From Pseudonocardia autotrophica (lineage in GTDB: Bacteria; Actinomycetota; Actinomycetes; Mycobacteriales; Pseudonocardiaceae): 64,000 bases of DNA. Every line of letters begins with the position of its first letter. Within the stretch, counting starts at the first letter, position 1. Below the pieces are notes generated by a model. The model was given only the letters and a program-made list of their open reading frames with translations, did not search any database and had not been told where the DNA came from. Position numbers and translations under genes: made by a program. Of the stretch, positions 8,678 to 17,606 are shown one piece after another. The stretch spans positions 372,001-436,000 of the forward strand of contig NZ_JNYD01000003.1 in NCBI RefSeq assembly GCF_000717175.1, in the 5' to 3' direction.

Positions 8678-10138
8678 TCAGCGGTGGCGGGAGGCGTCGA
8701 CGGGGTCGACTCCGATGCCGAGGCCGACGGCGAACGCGGCGGCCTGGGTCCCGCGCATGCGCCTGAGCCGGATCTTGGCCTGGCCTGCGCGGTTCTCGAC
8801 GTCGGCGACCGCGGTGGGGAGGTCGCGCTCGTCGGTGACGGTGGTGGTCACGTAGAGGGTGAAGCGGCCGACACCGGCGCCCTCGGCCTCCTCACGGGCG
8901 GACTGCAGGGCGCGGTGGCGGTCGTCGCGGTCGCGTTGTGTCTCGTCGCGGCGGGTGCGTTCGGCCCAGGCCCGGCGGATCTGCCCGCTGGTGATCTCGG
9001 CCTCGACCTTCGCAGCCGCCTGCTCGGCGGGATAGGGCTCGTAGACCAAGCAGACCCGTCGCGGGAACTGGCCGGGAGCCAGCAGCGGGGCGAGGACCCT
9101 GGCGGCGACGGACTGACGTGGTGCTTCGCGCATACCCCACGTGACCGAGATTCCGGAGTCATGCCGGTAGCTGTCCCAGCGCTCCGATGCCGCGATCGGG
9201 CCCGCGTCGGCCCACTGGGTGATCTCGTCGTCGCCCGCGAGCCACGGCCGGGCGGTGGGATCGAAGGCGGCGCGGATCCGGCCGAGGAGGTAGCCCGTGT
9301 CGGCGCGGCCGAGGACGGCCACACCGCTGGCGGCGAGCCCGTTCTCGATGGCCGGCAGACCGCGAACGGTCTCGACGCACGCCTCCACCAGGTCGCTGGG
9401 GCGTGGGGACGCCCGGTGCGGGTCGATGGTGACGGTCGCGCGTGCGTCGATCTCCGCCGCCGTCGCCGGGGTGGCGGCGACGAGCTCGTCGAGGATCCTG
9501 CGGGCCAGCGCGGGAGCGTTGCGGTCGAGGGAGCGCGCCACGTGCTGGCTGATCGTGGTGCCGCCGGACGGCGCGGTGTCGATCGTGACGGTCAGCCCCG
9601 TGACGAGCCGGTGGTAGCCGAGGTCGGCCAGCAGCGAGCCCCACCCGGCCACCCAGATGTCGGCCTGGTCGGCATCGGCGAGATCGAGCCCGACGGGGGA
9701 GAGCCGCAAGACCGCCGAGAGGCGACCGTTGCGGCGGTCCCACAGCAGACACTGCCGCCCACCGCGGCCGTCGTCGGTCTCCACGGGAACGACCGGGGCG
9801 AGCACCCCCGGTAGGTCGGCCTTTCGGGGGTGGTCGGTGAGCAGCCCACCCGAGAGCTCAGTCCAGCCCGCGAGGCGGGCCCGGCGGAACCGCGTTACTC
9901 GGGTCAGGTACTCCGCGGCGGTGGTCCCACCGACCCGGACCAGCATGCCCGCCAACACCAGGGCGGAGACCGCGGCGAGCGGCAGCGCGGTCAGCGGGGC
10001 GATCGACATCGCCACCAGCGGGCCCAGCAGGGCGAGGAACAGCGTGACCGTCGCAGTAGTAGACAGGGACCCGATCCCCCATCCGCGGGCCGGACGCCAG
10101 TTGCCGTACATCCGGGGCACGGACTCCTCGGCGCTCAT
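8678..10138 (-). CDS. SCO6880-family conjugation protein
   Basis: This 486-residue protein starts with a MYGNWRPARGWGIGSLS-like segment and has two N-terminal membrane helices (about 24-65). A long soluble region follows, including GRADTGYLLGRIRAAFDP, SWGMREAPRQ-type and RRVCLVYEPYPAEQA segments. This arrangement is characteristic of the SCO6880 family found beside VirB4-like ATPases in actinobacterial mobile elements. It probably supplies the PrgI/VirB3-like membrane part and VirB4 N-terminal half. The ATG at 10138 overlaps the stop of the TrbL-like gene. The longer open frame upstream of it is antisense shadow. Confidence 0.82.
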   Translation of the reverse strand: MSAEESVPRMYGNWRPARGWGIGSLSTTATVTLFLALLGPLVAMSIAPLTALPLAAVSALVLAGMLVRVGGTTAAEYLTRVTRFRRARLAGWTELSGGLLTDHPRKADLPGVLAPVVPVETDDGRGGRQCLLWDRRNGRLSAVLRLSPVGLDLADADQADIWVAGWGSLLADLGYHRLVTGLTVTIDTAPSGGTTISQHVARSLDRNAPALARRILDELVAATPATAAEIDARATVTIDPHRASPRPSDLVEACVETVRGLPAIENGLAASGVAVLGRADTGYLLGRIRAAFDPTARPWLAGDDEITQWADAGPIAASERWDSYRHDSGISVTWGMREAPRQSVAARVLAPLLAPGQFPRRVCLVYEPYPAEQAAAKVEAEITSGQIRRAWAERTRRDETQRDRDDRHRALQSAREEAEGAGVGRFTLYVTTTVTDERDLPTAVADVENRAGQAKIRLRRMRGTQAAAFAVGLGIGVDPVDASRHR

Positions 10139-11217
10139 GAGGACTCCTCGCCGGTCATCGTCTTCCCGGCTTTCCCGACGACCTGGGAGCCGATGACGGC
10201 GGCGGCACCGACGGCGTTGCTCATCGCGGCTCCCGTCTGGGCGGCGCCTTGGGGCGGGGGAGCGCCACCACCACTTCCGGGCCCGGTCATCTCCTGCTGA
10301 CGGGCCCGATCGACCGCGCTTCGCGCACCGGAGGTCATGGCGAGCGCACCGGCGGCGCCGAGGAACGCCGAACCCCCCGAAGCGCCGCCGACCTGCGTCC
10401 CGGACCAGGCGAAGAACTTCAACAGCACCGGCATCGCGACGACGGCGAGCAGCAGGACCATGACGCCGGAGAGCTGGACGGCGACCTGGCTGGAGTCCTG
10501 CGTGCTCGACGACGACAGGTAGGAGAAGCCGATGTAGTAGATGAACGCGGCCGCAGGCTTGTAGACGGCGATGGCCAGCAGCCAAGGGATGAGCCTGTTC
10601 AACCAGCCGCGGGTGCTGCGGGTCAACGATCCCGACGCCGCGAGCGGGAGCATCGCGGCCATGACGAGCAGCCCGGCCTGCCGCATGATCATCAGTAGCC
10701 ATTGGACGCAGGACAGGATCGCCGAGAGCAGGGCGACCAGGAGCGTGACCATCACGTTGTCGATCTCCCCGCGGCCCAGCTGGTCCTCCATGAAGGTGGC
10801 GAACTTGCCCGTGGCGTCGTCGAGCACGTCGCGGCTGAACGCGTCCCCGGCCACCAGACCGAAATGCAGAAGAGTGAGCCCGAGCGCGGAGACGATCAGG
10901 AACCGGACCAACCCTGTGGCGACCATGACCAGCGGCTCGGCCTTCCGCGACACCACAAGCCGGATCGCCTGCACGAGAACGGAACCGACGAGGATCGCCA
11001 GCACGATCTGCCGGGTGGCGCCCTGCGCGGTGACGACGACCGGGTCGGTGGGGTCAACGCTGTCGCTGGTCACCCACCAAGTCGAGGTCTGCACAATCAG
11101 GTCCGCTGCGCCCTCGGCGATGGCGCGAGTGATGCCCTCGAAGGCGGACTCGACGGCCTGCGCGGTCTGACAGGACAGGTCGAAAGTGCCGCACTCAACC
11201 GGGGGAGCGGCGCTCAT
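10135..11217 (-). CDS. TrbL/VirB6-like polytopic channel protein
   Basis: This 360-residue protein has an N-terminal extracytoplasmic part with paired Cys (ECGTFDLSCQ). Six or so hydrophobic segments follow between about residues 70 and 290, then a Gly/Ala/Pro-rich cytoplasmic tail (GPGSGGGAPPPQG). This topology fits the TrbL/VirB6 family that forms the inner-membrane part of type IV secretion channels. It is coupled to its neighbours by ATGA overlaps on both sides. Sequence families of this type diverge strongly, so the assignment relies on topology plus context. Confidence 0.8.
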   Translation of the reverse strand: MSAAPPVECGTFDLSCQTAQAVESAFEGITRAIAEGAADLIVQTSTWWVTSDSVDPTDPVVVTAQGATRQIVLAILVGSVLVQAIRLVVSRKAEPLVMVATGLVRFLIVSALGLTLLHFGLVAGDAFSRDVLDDATGKFATFMEDQLGRGEIDNVMVTLLVALLSAILSCVQWLLMIMRQAGLLVMAAMLPLAASGSLTRSTRGWLNRLIPWLLAIAVYKPAAAFIYYIGFSYLSSSSTQDSSQVAVQLSGVMVLLLAVVAMPVLLKFFAWSGTQVGGASGGSAFLGAAGALAMTSGARSAVDRARQQEMTGPGSGGGAPPPQGAAQTGAAMSNAVGAAAVIGSQVVGKAGKTMTGEESS

Positions 11218-11378
11218 AGTGGTCCTTCCTGGACATGGACGGGACAGGCGGGTTCGCCGCGGGTGTCGAGGCACATCAGGACACTGATCAGCGCGATGCT
11301 CGTGGCCGCGGTCAGGGCGAGGAGCGCGATGACCAGCCATGGGATGCCCGATCGGCCGCGCTGGCTGTAGGCGGTCAC
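11214..11378 (-). CDS. small single-pass membrane protein in transfer operon
   Basis: This 54-residue protein has one hydrophobic helix (about residues 13-37, IPWLVIALLALTAATSIALISV) and two Cys in a short C-terminal tail facing outside. GTG at 11378 overlaps the upstream stop (GTGA), and its stop overlaps the TrbL-like start. The tight coupling argues that it is translated. It may be a minor channel or pilin-like component. No family is recognised. Confidence 0.62.
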   Translation of the reverse strand: MTAYSQRGRSGIPWLVIALLALTAATSIALISVLMCLDTRGEPACPVHVQEGPL

Positions 11379-11638
11379 ACCTGAAACGCGCCGACGAGCA
11401 CCGCCGCAACGGAGGCGAGTGCGAGACCGCCGAGCACCCAGGCGGATCCGGCGAGGCCCTCCATCGCGGTGGCGGAGCGGTTGCGACGCCCCCAGATGAT
11501 CATTGCCGCGCAGATGAGGAGCCCTGCCACTCCGCCGGCGAGGACGCCCCACTTGAGCCAGCCCAGGATCTGATCGGCGATCCCGGCCAGACCCGGGGGA
11601 GCGATGGGGGCGGGGTTGGGCACCGCCAGCAGCCTCAT
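11375..11638 (-). CDS. small two-helix membrane protein, VirB2/TrbC-like by topology
   Basis: This 87-residue protein has a Pro-rich N-terminus, a predicted amphipathic turn (GIADQILGWLKWG), and two hydrophobic helices separated by a short basic loop (WGRRNRSA). This is the topology of VirB2/TrbC-type conjugative pilins, and the position directly before the channel genes fits. The ATG at 11638 overlaps the stop of the ParA-like gene and the stop overlaps the next gene. Pilin identity is an inference from size and topology. Confidence 0.62.
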   Translation of the reverse strand: MRLLAVPNPAPIAPPGLAGIADQILGWLKWGVLAGGVAGLLICAAMIIWGRRNRSATAMEGLAGSAWVLGGLALASVAAVLVGAFQV

Positions 11639-12159
11639 CGGATGAGCCGAGTCTGGCGGTCGCGGTTCAGGACCGGTGCCGTGGCGCTCGGCGCTGGCCG
11701 AGCGGGCTGGTCGACGAGGGCGGCGAGTTGACGCACGGCACAAACGAAGCGCCGCATCGGCTTGCCCAGGTCGGCATCAGACGAACGCAGGGCAGACTGA
11801 AGCGCTGCAAGCGGGTCGGCGGCGGCGAGCAAGGCTGGGACGAACGGCAGAACGACCGTTGCGGCTGCGCTCTCCAGGATCCGTATACGGGCGGCGACCG
11901 GCCGATCGGGTCGCGCGCCGTCGAGTGTGTTCACCGCGATCGCGTCCAGGCGCCCTCCGAGAATGCCAACCGCGCGACTAGCGCGGATGAGCGAGTCCGC
12001 CGTCGTCCGGCAGACAAGGACATCGGCGGGACGCCCGACGAATACGCGCGCGTCGACAGCGGCGAGACAGAGCGCGACAGCGGAGGTGCCGACACCACCG
12101 GCGACTCCAGCGACAAGAACTGGTGGGCGAAGGGGACCTGACTGTGCTGGGTACTGCAT
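11635..12159 (-). CDS. ParA/MinD-like protein, first gene of the transfer operon
   Basis: This 174-residue protein begins with a P-loop-like VAGVAGGVGTSAVAL segment of the ParA/MinD type but lacks an obvious second Asp motif. It is short for the family, so it may be a degenerate regulator or positioning factor. The ATG at 12159 is preceded by GAGGAGG about 7 nt upstream, a better start than the ATG at 12201. It opens the run of coupled genes continuing down to 4402. The promoter should lie in 12160-12282, where no clear box was seen. Confidence 0.68.
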   Translation of the reverse strand: MQYPAQSGPLRPPVLVAGVAGGVGTSAVALCLAAVDARVFVGRPADVLVCRTTADSLIRASRAVGILGGRLDAIAVNTLDGARPDRPVAARIRILESAAATVVLPFVPALLAAADPLAALQSALRSSDADLGKPMRRFVCAVRQLAALVDQPARPAPSATAPVLNRDRQTRLIR

Positions 12160-12282
12160 CTGTGACCTCCTCGAATCGAGAAGGAGATGCTCAAGCCGCA
12201 TTAGTGCGGACTTTGTGCAGCGTGACGCAGCACGACGTCGCCGGCGACTGCTGACTCGCCCTGGGGCTGATGGAGGCCCGGC

Positions 12283-12960
12283 TCATGGGATTTCGACCGT
12301 CTCACGGTCGTCCCGTTGGGCAGCGTAGAACGCCTTCGCGTGTTCGGGCGGTGGCCGGTCGTGGAGGTAGCAGTGCAGCCGGGTGGTGTTGTGTCAGTGC
12401 ACCCAGCCCAGTGCGGCGAGTTCGACGTCCTCGACGGTCTTCCAGGGCCCGTCCCTGGCGGGTCCGCGGATCAGTTCGGCCTTGTGGTAGCCGTTCACGG
12501 TCTCGGCTAGGGCGTTGTCGAACGAGTCCCCGGCCGAGCCGACGGAGGGGACTGCGCCGATCTCGGCGAGTCGCTCGCCGTATCGCACCGATGTGAATTG
12601 CGACCCGGCGTCGGAGTGGCATCGCAGCCCGTCCAGGCGGGTGCCGCGTGACCAGCGGGTCATCTCGATGGCGTCGAGCACCATGCTGGTGCGCATGTGC
12701 GGGGTGACGCGCCAGCCGACGATCGAGCGGGAGAACGCGTCGACGATGAAGCACACGTAGGCGACTCCGGCCCAGGTCGGGACGGAGGTCAGGTCGGTGA
12801 CCCACAGCTGGTTCGGCGCCTCGGCCTGGAAGTGGCGCTCCACCAGGTCCGGGTGCCGTGCGGCGGCCGGGTCGGCCCGGGTGGTGCGGGTCTTCTTCGT
12901 CCGCCGCACGCCCTCGATCCCGGCCAGACGCGTGAGCCGGGCGATTTGATCCCGGCCCAT
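12283..12960 (-). pseudogene. IS3-family transposase OrfB remnant with internal stop
   Basis: The reading begins with GRDQIARLTRLAGIEGVRR and carries the rve integrase core. WVTDLTSVPTWAGVAYV holds the first Asp, GLRCHSDAGSQFTS the second, and DSFDNALAETVNGYHKAELI the Glu. A TGA at 12394-12396 interrupts the frame where relatives have Trp (WVH-stop-HNTTRLH). The same frame continues to a natural-looking end at 12283. The N-terminal third of OrfB and all of OrfA are missing upstream of 12960. It is therefore an inactive fragment, marking a past insertion at the border of the conjugation module. Confidence 0.82.
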
Positions 12961-13345
12961 CGAGACCGGCCCGGCCGGCTGCCTTCCAGAGCTTGCGTGC
13001 TCTCGGGGTGCGGACCCATCCGCACCGCGGCGGCCTTCTCCTCCTCGACGATCTCGTCTCGCGAAGGTGGTCGCCGCCCGCGCCGTGCTCCAGCCTGGTT
13101 GACCCACGAGCGCAGCCGCGGTCCTGACTGTCATCGCGGGCGGGGTCAGCGCCGTCGGGGCCTCCGCGGCCCCCGAGCAGCTACCGAGCGTCGGGCGGCC
13201 GAGCGGGTTGGCGGTCAGCACCATCGCCACCGAGCCTCGGACCGGCTGCCTTGCGTGCGAGAACCGCGCCCCACCGATAGCCGTACCGGACTCCCGGCGC
13301 GGGCCACCAGCACGGCGAAGCGGTCCGCGACGGTGTCGCAAGTGG
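12961..13345. other. non-coding junction between IS3 remnant and MHS gene
   Basis: No convincing gene is present. Long open frames cross this stretch on both strands, but they lack ribosome sites and show no domain signature. The sequence joins the truncated 5' end of the IS3 remnant to the terminator of the transporter gene and is probably insertion or deletion debris. Confidence 0.5.
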
Positions 13346-13390
13346 GTTCGTGGCCCCGGTGGGAGGGGTTGGACCACCGGGGCCACGAAC
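13346..13390 (-). terminator. hairpin terminator of the MHS transporter gene
   Basis: GTTCGTGGCCCCGGTGG (13346-13362) pairs perfectly with 13374-13390, giving a 17-bp stem and an 11-nt loop. It starts directly after the stop codon of the minus-strand transporter. There is no U-run, as is common for actinobacterial terminators. Confidence 0.82.
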
Positions 13391-14746
13391 TCAGCGGGAC
13401 TCGACCGTGACAGCGGCGCCGTCCGTGGCGGACGCCGGGTCCGCCGGAGTGCCCTCGGTCAGGTCCCTGCCCCGGGTCTCGGGGGTGATCAGGGCCATCG
13501 CGATGGACAGCACGATGCAGGCGCCGACGAAGATCGCGACACCGGTGACCCCGGCTGAGGTGAAGAGCAGGGTCGCGATTAGCGGGGCGGGGGCGCCGAA
13601 GACCAGCTGGGAGCCGGTGTAGGCGAGCGCGGAGCCGGAGTAACGGACGTCGGTGGGAAAGGGCTCGGCGAACAGGATCGGCAGGACGCCGACCATGAAC
13701 TGGGTTCCGCCGTAGACCAGCGTCATGCCGAGGCCGACGAGGACGATGTTGGCCGTGCTGACCAGCGGGAAGAACGGGATCCAGGCGACGAGCAGGGCGG
13801 CTGTGCCGATGATGACGGTCTTGCGGCGGCCGATCCGGTCGCTGATCCGCCCACCGAAGAGCAGCGGGATGATGCCCAGGCCGGTGGCCACCATGAGGGC
13901 GAGGAAGACGTGGTTGTAGGTCATGCCGAGGTTCTTCGTCGCGTAGGACACGGCGAAGGCGGTGGTGGTCAGCGAGGCGACCGTGACGCCTCCCCACATC
14001 AGCAGCAGCCGGACGACGGTGCCGGGGTGGCTGCGGAGGACGTACCGCTTGGCGGTGGCGCCCTCCTCCTTGGCATGGGTGAAGGCGGGGGACTCGGCGA
14101 CCTTGACCCGGGTGTAGATGCCGATGCCGACCAGGGCGAAGCTGACCAGGAACGGGACCCGCCAGCCCCAGCTCTGGAACTGTTCGACGGAGAGAACCGC
14201 GGTGAGGATGGCGAGCAGTGCGTTGCAGATCAGCTGGCTGCCAGGGTTGCCGATCTGGGTATATGCGCCGTAGATGCCGCGCTTGTCACGTGGAGCGTGC
14301 TCCACGGTGAGGATCTGCGCGCCGGATGCCTCCCCGCCCAGGGCCATGCCCTGGAGGAGGCGCAGCGAGACGAGCAGCGCGGGCGCCCAGATGCCGATCT
14401 GCTGGTAGGTCGGCAGTACCGCCATGATGAGAGAGACGACACCCATGAGGATGAGGGTGAACATCAGCAGGTTCTTGCGGCCCCACCGGTCTCCGATGTA
14501 GCCGAAGATGATCGCACCGAGCGGGCGGGCGCCGTAGCCGACACCGAACGTGGCGAAGGAGGCGATCAATGCGGTGGTGGGGTCCGCTGCGGGGAAGAAG
14601 ATGATCGGGAAGACGGTGGCGGCGAGAGCCCCGTAGGCGGTGAAGTCGATCCACTCCATCGCCGTGCCGAGGCTGCTGGTGATGGTGGCGCGACGTGCCA
14701 TCTTGTACCGCTCGGGCGACATCTCTGTCACGCTCTGGTCGCTCAT
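13391..14746 (-). CDS. MHS-family MFS transporter (organic acid:H+ symporter type)
   Basis: This 451-residue protein has twelve membrane segments. Its motifs are those of the metabolite:H+ symporter (ProP/ShiA/KgtP) branch: AMEWIDFTAYG in helix 1, GYIGDRWGRKN in loop 2-3, GMALGGEASGAQ in helix 4, and GGRISDRIGRRK in loop 8-9. Such carriers import carboxylates or related small acids, so a role in uptake of an aromatic or aliphatic acid is likely. It is followed by a strong hairpin terminator. The start ATG at 14746 is preceded by GGAGCACCC. A second MHS gene begins at 63639. Confidence 0.88.
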   Translation of the reverse strand: MSDQSVTEMSPERYKMARRATITSSLGTAMEWIDFTAYGALAATVFPIIFFPAADPTTALIASFATFGVGYGARPLGAIIFGYIGDRWGRKNLLMFTLILMGVVSLIMAVLPTYQQIGIWAPALLVSLRLLQGMALGGEASGAQILTVEHAPRDKRGIYGAYTQIGNPGSQLICNALLAILTAVLSVEQFQSWGWRVPFLVSFALVGIGIYTRVKVAESPAFTHAKEEGATAKRYVLRSHPGTVVRLLLMWGGVTVASLTTTAFAVSYATKNLGMTYNHVFLALMVATGLGIIPLLFGGRISDRIGRRKTVIIGTAALLVAWIPFFPLVSTANIVLVGLGMTLVYGGTQFMVGVLPILFAEPFPTDVRYSGSALAYTGSQLVFGAPAPLIATLLFTSAGVTGVAIFVGACIVLSIAMALITPETRGRDLTEGTPADPASATDGAAVTVESR

Positions 14747-14801
14747 GGTGGGTGCTCCGGATGGTGTGTTGAACGGGGACGGTAGGGCGTCGTTGTGCTG
14801 G

Positions 14802-15179
14802 TCAGGCTCTGGGGGTGGGCTGGTAGGCGAGGAGCTTCCAACTTTCGCCGTCGCGTACCCATACGGCGAGCGAGGTGTTGGCGAGCTGCTTTCGGGTGCC
14901 GCCCGCGGTCAGGTCGGCGTTCATCTCGCCGAGCACGACAGCGGTGTCACCCTCGATGACGATCTTCGTCACCGGGTGGTCGATGCGGTGGTAGACGTAG
15001 AATCCGTTGCGGCACTTCTCGAGGTAGGACTCGAGGGTGTCGGTGACGCCGTTGGAATGGGTGTACATCAGCGCGGGGTGCGCGGTGGAGGCGAAGAGTT
15101 CGAAGTCCTGGTCGACGACGGCGTCGAAACGCTGCCGCTCTAGCTCCAGGATCATGGCCTCGTCCTTGTCGGTGCTCAT
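14802..15179 (-). CDS. NTF2-like (SnoaL/DUF4440-type) protein
   Basis: This 125-residue protein has the cone-shaped NTF2 fold pattern: an N-terminal helix (LELERQRFDAVVDQDFELFASTAHPALMY), a short strand region, and a C-terminal sheet ending in AVWVRDGESWKLLAYQPTPRA. Members act as small ketosteroid-isomerase-like enzymes or binding proteins, and specificity cannot be read from sequence. The ATG at 15179 has a GAGAGGA site about 10 nt upstream. It lies between the MHS gene and a broken SDR, probably one former operon. Confidence 0.75.
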   Translation of the reverse strand: MSTDKDEAMILELERQRFDAVVDQDFELFASTAHPALMYTHSNGVTDTLESYLEKCRNGFYVYHRIDHPVTKIVIEGDTAVVLGEMNADLTAGGTRKQLANTSLAVWVRDGESWKLLAYQPTPRA

Positions 15180-15208
15180 CGCAACGGTCCTCTCAAACGT
15201 GTCGGGGC

Positions 15209-15850
15209 TCAGATGAGGCTGCGGATGCTGCCGCCGTCGACGCCCCAGACGGCGCCGGTCACGAAGGCGGCCGCACCGCTGGCGAGGAAGACCACGACCT
15301 TCCCGACCTCCTCGGCGGTCCCGAGGCGGGCGAGGGGCAGGCCTCGCTGGCTCATCTCGTACTCGACGGCGGCCATCGGCTCGCGGCCGTGGACCTCGGC
15401 GAGGGTGTCGGCGAACCCGCCCGGCTTGGTCCAGAAGGGCGTCCAGATCGGCCCGGGCGCGACGGCGTTGACCCGGATGTGCGGGCCCTCTGCGCGGGCG
15501 AGGCCCTTCGTCATCGCCAGAACTGCGGCCTTGCTGGCGGCGTAGTCGATCGGCATCGCCTCGGGCTGGCGGGCGAGGTCGGAAGCATTGTTGACGATGG
15601 CGGCGCCCTCGGTGCGGCGCAACACCGGCAGGCACGCGCGGGTCACCCGCACGTAGCTCATGAAGTTGAGATCCAGCGTGCGCTGCCAGTCCTCGTCGGT
15701 GATGTCGTCGAAGCCGCGGACGGCGCCGGCGCCGACGTTGTTGACCAGGATGTCGAGGCCGCCGAGCGTCTCGAGGCCTGCCGCGGTGCCCTCGGCGCAG
15801 CCGGTCGCGGCCTTCGGGTCCTGCGTCGTGGCGTCGCGATCGCATTCGCC
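15209..15850 (-). pseudogene. short-chain dehydrogenase fragment lacking its cofactor-binding N-terminus
   Basis: From about 15850 the frame reads RDATTQDPKAATG, then GGLDILVNNVGAGAV, the catalytic region with IVNNASDLARQ and DYAASKAAVLAMTKG (Tyr-x3-Lys), and the C-terminal GAVWGVDGGSIRS. This is the middle and end of a classical SDR. The first 50-60 residues with the TGxxxGIG dinucleotide loop are absent. Upstream sequence changes to unrelated DNA leading into the IS110 element. An in-frame ATG at 15661 could start a 150-residue product, but it would lack the cofactor loop. The gene was probably cut by the insertion. Confidence 0.78.
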
Positions 15851-16238
15851 CCTCCACGCAGTACGGCCGCGGCGACAAACGAGGAGTCGCGTCCGCGGTA
15901 TCCACGGAGTACCGGGTGGGGCTCGCGACCAGATGCCTGTTCTGCCCTGACGAACCTATGAGGACGAAGTCAAGTCCTGGTGTCCGGTGATCTTGGGCGC
16001 GTTGGGTCGGCTCGGCGGGGCGTGCCCGCCGAGTTGATCTTTAGGTGGTGGGGTGTGTCGCTGCGGGCGGTGCCGTACGCCCGTCTCTGGCCCTACGTAG
16101 CGTTCAAGCGGGTTGTTCCCGACAGCCTTCATCCGGGCTTGCGGGGAGACGGGCGGGGCTGCTCATGGTCAGTTGCGGGATCGGGTCCCGACGGCGATGC
16201 GAGCTCGCCCCGCCCCGTGATCGGCGACGGCAGCGGGT
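15851..16238. other. non-coding 3' flank of the IS110-family transposase, candidate bridge-RNA region
   Basis: No supported protein gene lies here. It borders the stop codon of the IS110 transposase and includes TCCTGGTG at about 15974-15981, inversely matching CACCAGGA on the far side of the gene (17649-17656). IS110-family elements carry a structured non-coding RNA in one flank; in IS1111-type members it lies on the 3' side. This long GC-rich flank is the best place for it, but I could not fold it reliably. Confidence 0.4.
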
Positions 16239-17606
16239 TTAGGCGGCAGCGGCGGTTCCCCGCTCGTCGCGATCAAGACCGGCGGCGATGGTCGAGTTCC
16301 AACCGGTGCGGGTGACGACCACGGCGTGCAGTTGGCGCAGCAGGCTGGCCGCGACGGCGACCCGGGCCTGGGTGTCGGTCAACGGGTTGTCGGCTCGGCC
16401 GGTCAGGTGCCGGTGGCGGGCGGCGAGCACCGGGTTGTGCTGCAGCGCGGTGAACACCGCTCGCCAGGCGGCCAGCCGCAGCTCGGGCCGGCCGCGCCCG
16501 CTGATCCCGGTCTTGCCCTGGTAGGTGCCGGAGGCGTTGTCGCGGGGACACAGCCCGGCGTGTTTGACCAGCGAGCGGGCGCTGGCGAAGCGGGTCGGGT
16601 CGCCGGTCTCGGCCAGGATCGCCGCGGCGCCGACCGCGGAGAGCCCGGGGATGGTCTCGACGAGCTCGGTGAGCCCGAGGGTGTCGAGCACGCCGATCAT
16701 GCGGGCCTCGACCCGGGCCAGCTCGGCGCGGGCGTGCGCGAGGTCGTCGAGGGCGAACCGGACCCGTTCCAGCGCGCCGGCGCGCTGCCCGGCCACTCCG
16801 ACCGCGGCGTGCGCGGGATCGGTAGCGGCGGCAAACACCGCGCGCACGATCGCGGAGTACCAGCGCGTGGGGCCGAGCTCGGCGCGGACCGCGGCGGCGA
16901 ACGCGTCGAACCCCCGCCGGGCAAGCACGCCCAGGTCCCCGGAGGCGTCGACCCAGTCGGTCGCGACGGCCACCGCGGCCAGCCAACTCGCGGACACCAA
17001 CGGCTTGCTCGCCGCGCCCAGCACCGCGGGCCAGGCGCACTCGAGCAGGTCGCGGACCTGCTGGCGGGCCGCGCCGGCCGCGGTGACCAGCCGGGCCCGA
17101 CGCGCGCCCAGGTGCCGCAGCCGCGCCCAGCTCGGGTCCGCTCGCTCGGGCAGGTAGCAGCGCAGCTCGGTCACCAACCGGGCGATGATCGTCGCGTCGA
17201 CGTCGTCGTTCTTGTTGCGGGTGAAGTCCTCGGCCTCCCGCGCGCGGGCGACCAGCAGCGGCTGCACACACACCAGCCGCACCCCCGCCTCGGCGGCGAG
17301 CTGGTCGAGCACCCGCCACCGGTGCCCGGTCGGCTCGCAGCCGACCACCACCGACTCGAACCCCGCCTCGGCCGCCCGCGCGAGCCCCCACGCCACCGCC
17401 TCGGACAGCTGCCAGGCCTTGACCCGGACCGTGCGACGCGCCAGCACCCGCGAGTCCGGGTCGGTCAACGCGCACACCTGCTTGTCCGCGGCCAGATCGA
17501 ACGCCAGCACCGCCGTCTCCCGCGTGACGATCTCGCGCAGCAGCCCAAGCTTCTCGTTGCGGCGGCGATCTCCCCGGGACAACCGGCGACGGCTACGGTC
17601 GGACAC
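16239..17606 (-). CDS. IS110-family DEDD transposase
   Basis: This 455-residue protein has the DEDD catalytic domain at its N-terminus. AFDLAADK gives the first Asp, VVVGCEPTGHRW the Glu, and RNKNDDVDATIIARL the last two Asp. A coiled linker with two ELARVEARM-like segments follows, and then the C-terminal transposase domain (ETIPGLSAVGAAAILAETGD, KHAGLCPRDNASG) with its catalytic-Ser region. GTG at 17606 is chosen because AGGAGG lies about 7 nt upstream. It is full length and looks intact. IS110 enzymes recombine via a Holliday-junction-like mechanism and are guided by a bridge RNA from the element. Confidence 0.9.
   Translation of the reverse strand: MSDRSRRRLSRGDRRRNEKLGLLREIVTRETAVLAFDLAADKQVCALTDPDSRVLARRTVRVKAWQLSEAVAWGLARAAEAGFESVVVGCEPTGHRWRVLDQLAAEAGVRLVCVQPLLVARAREAEDFTRNKNDDVDATIIARLVTELRCYLPERADPSWARLRHLGARRARLVTAAGAARQQVRDLLECAWPAVLGAASKPLVSASWLAAVAVATDWVDASGDLGVLARRGFDAFAAAVRAELGPTRWYSAIVRAVFAAATDPAHAAVGVAGQRAGALERVRFALDDLAHARAELARVEARMIGVLDTLGLTELVETIPGLSAVGAAAILAETGDPTRFASARSLVKHAGLCPRDNASGTYQGKTGISGRGRPELRLAAWRAVFTALQHNPVLAARHRHLTGRADNPLTDTQARVAVAASLLRQLHAVVVTRTGWNSTIAAGLDRDERGTAAAA

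Noticed and set aside
12697..13410. plus-strand frames over the IS3 remnant and junction
   Set aside because: They have no ribosome site or domain and are shadows of the transposase frame.
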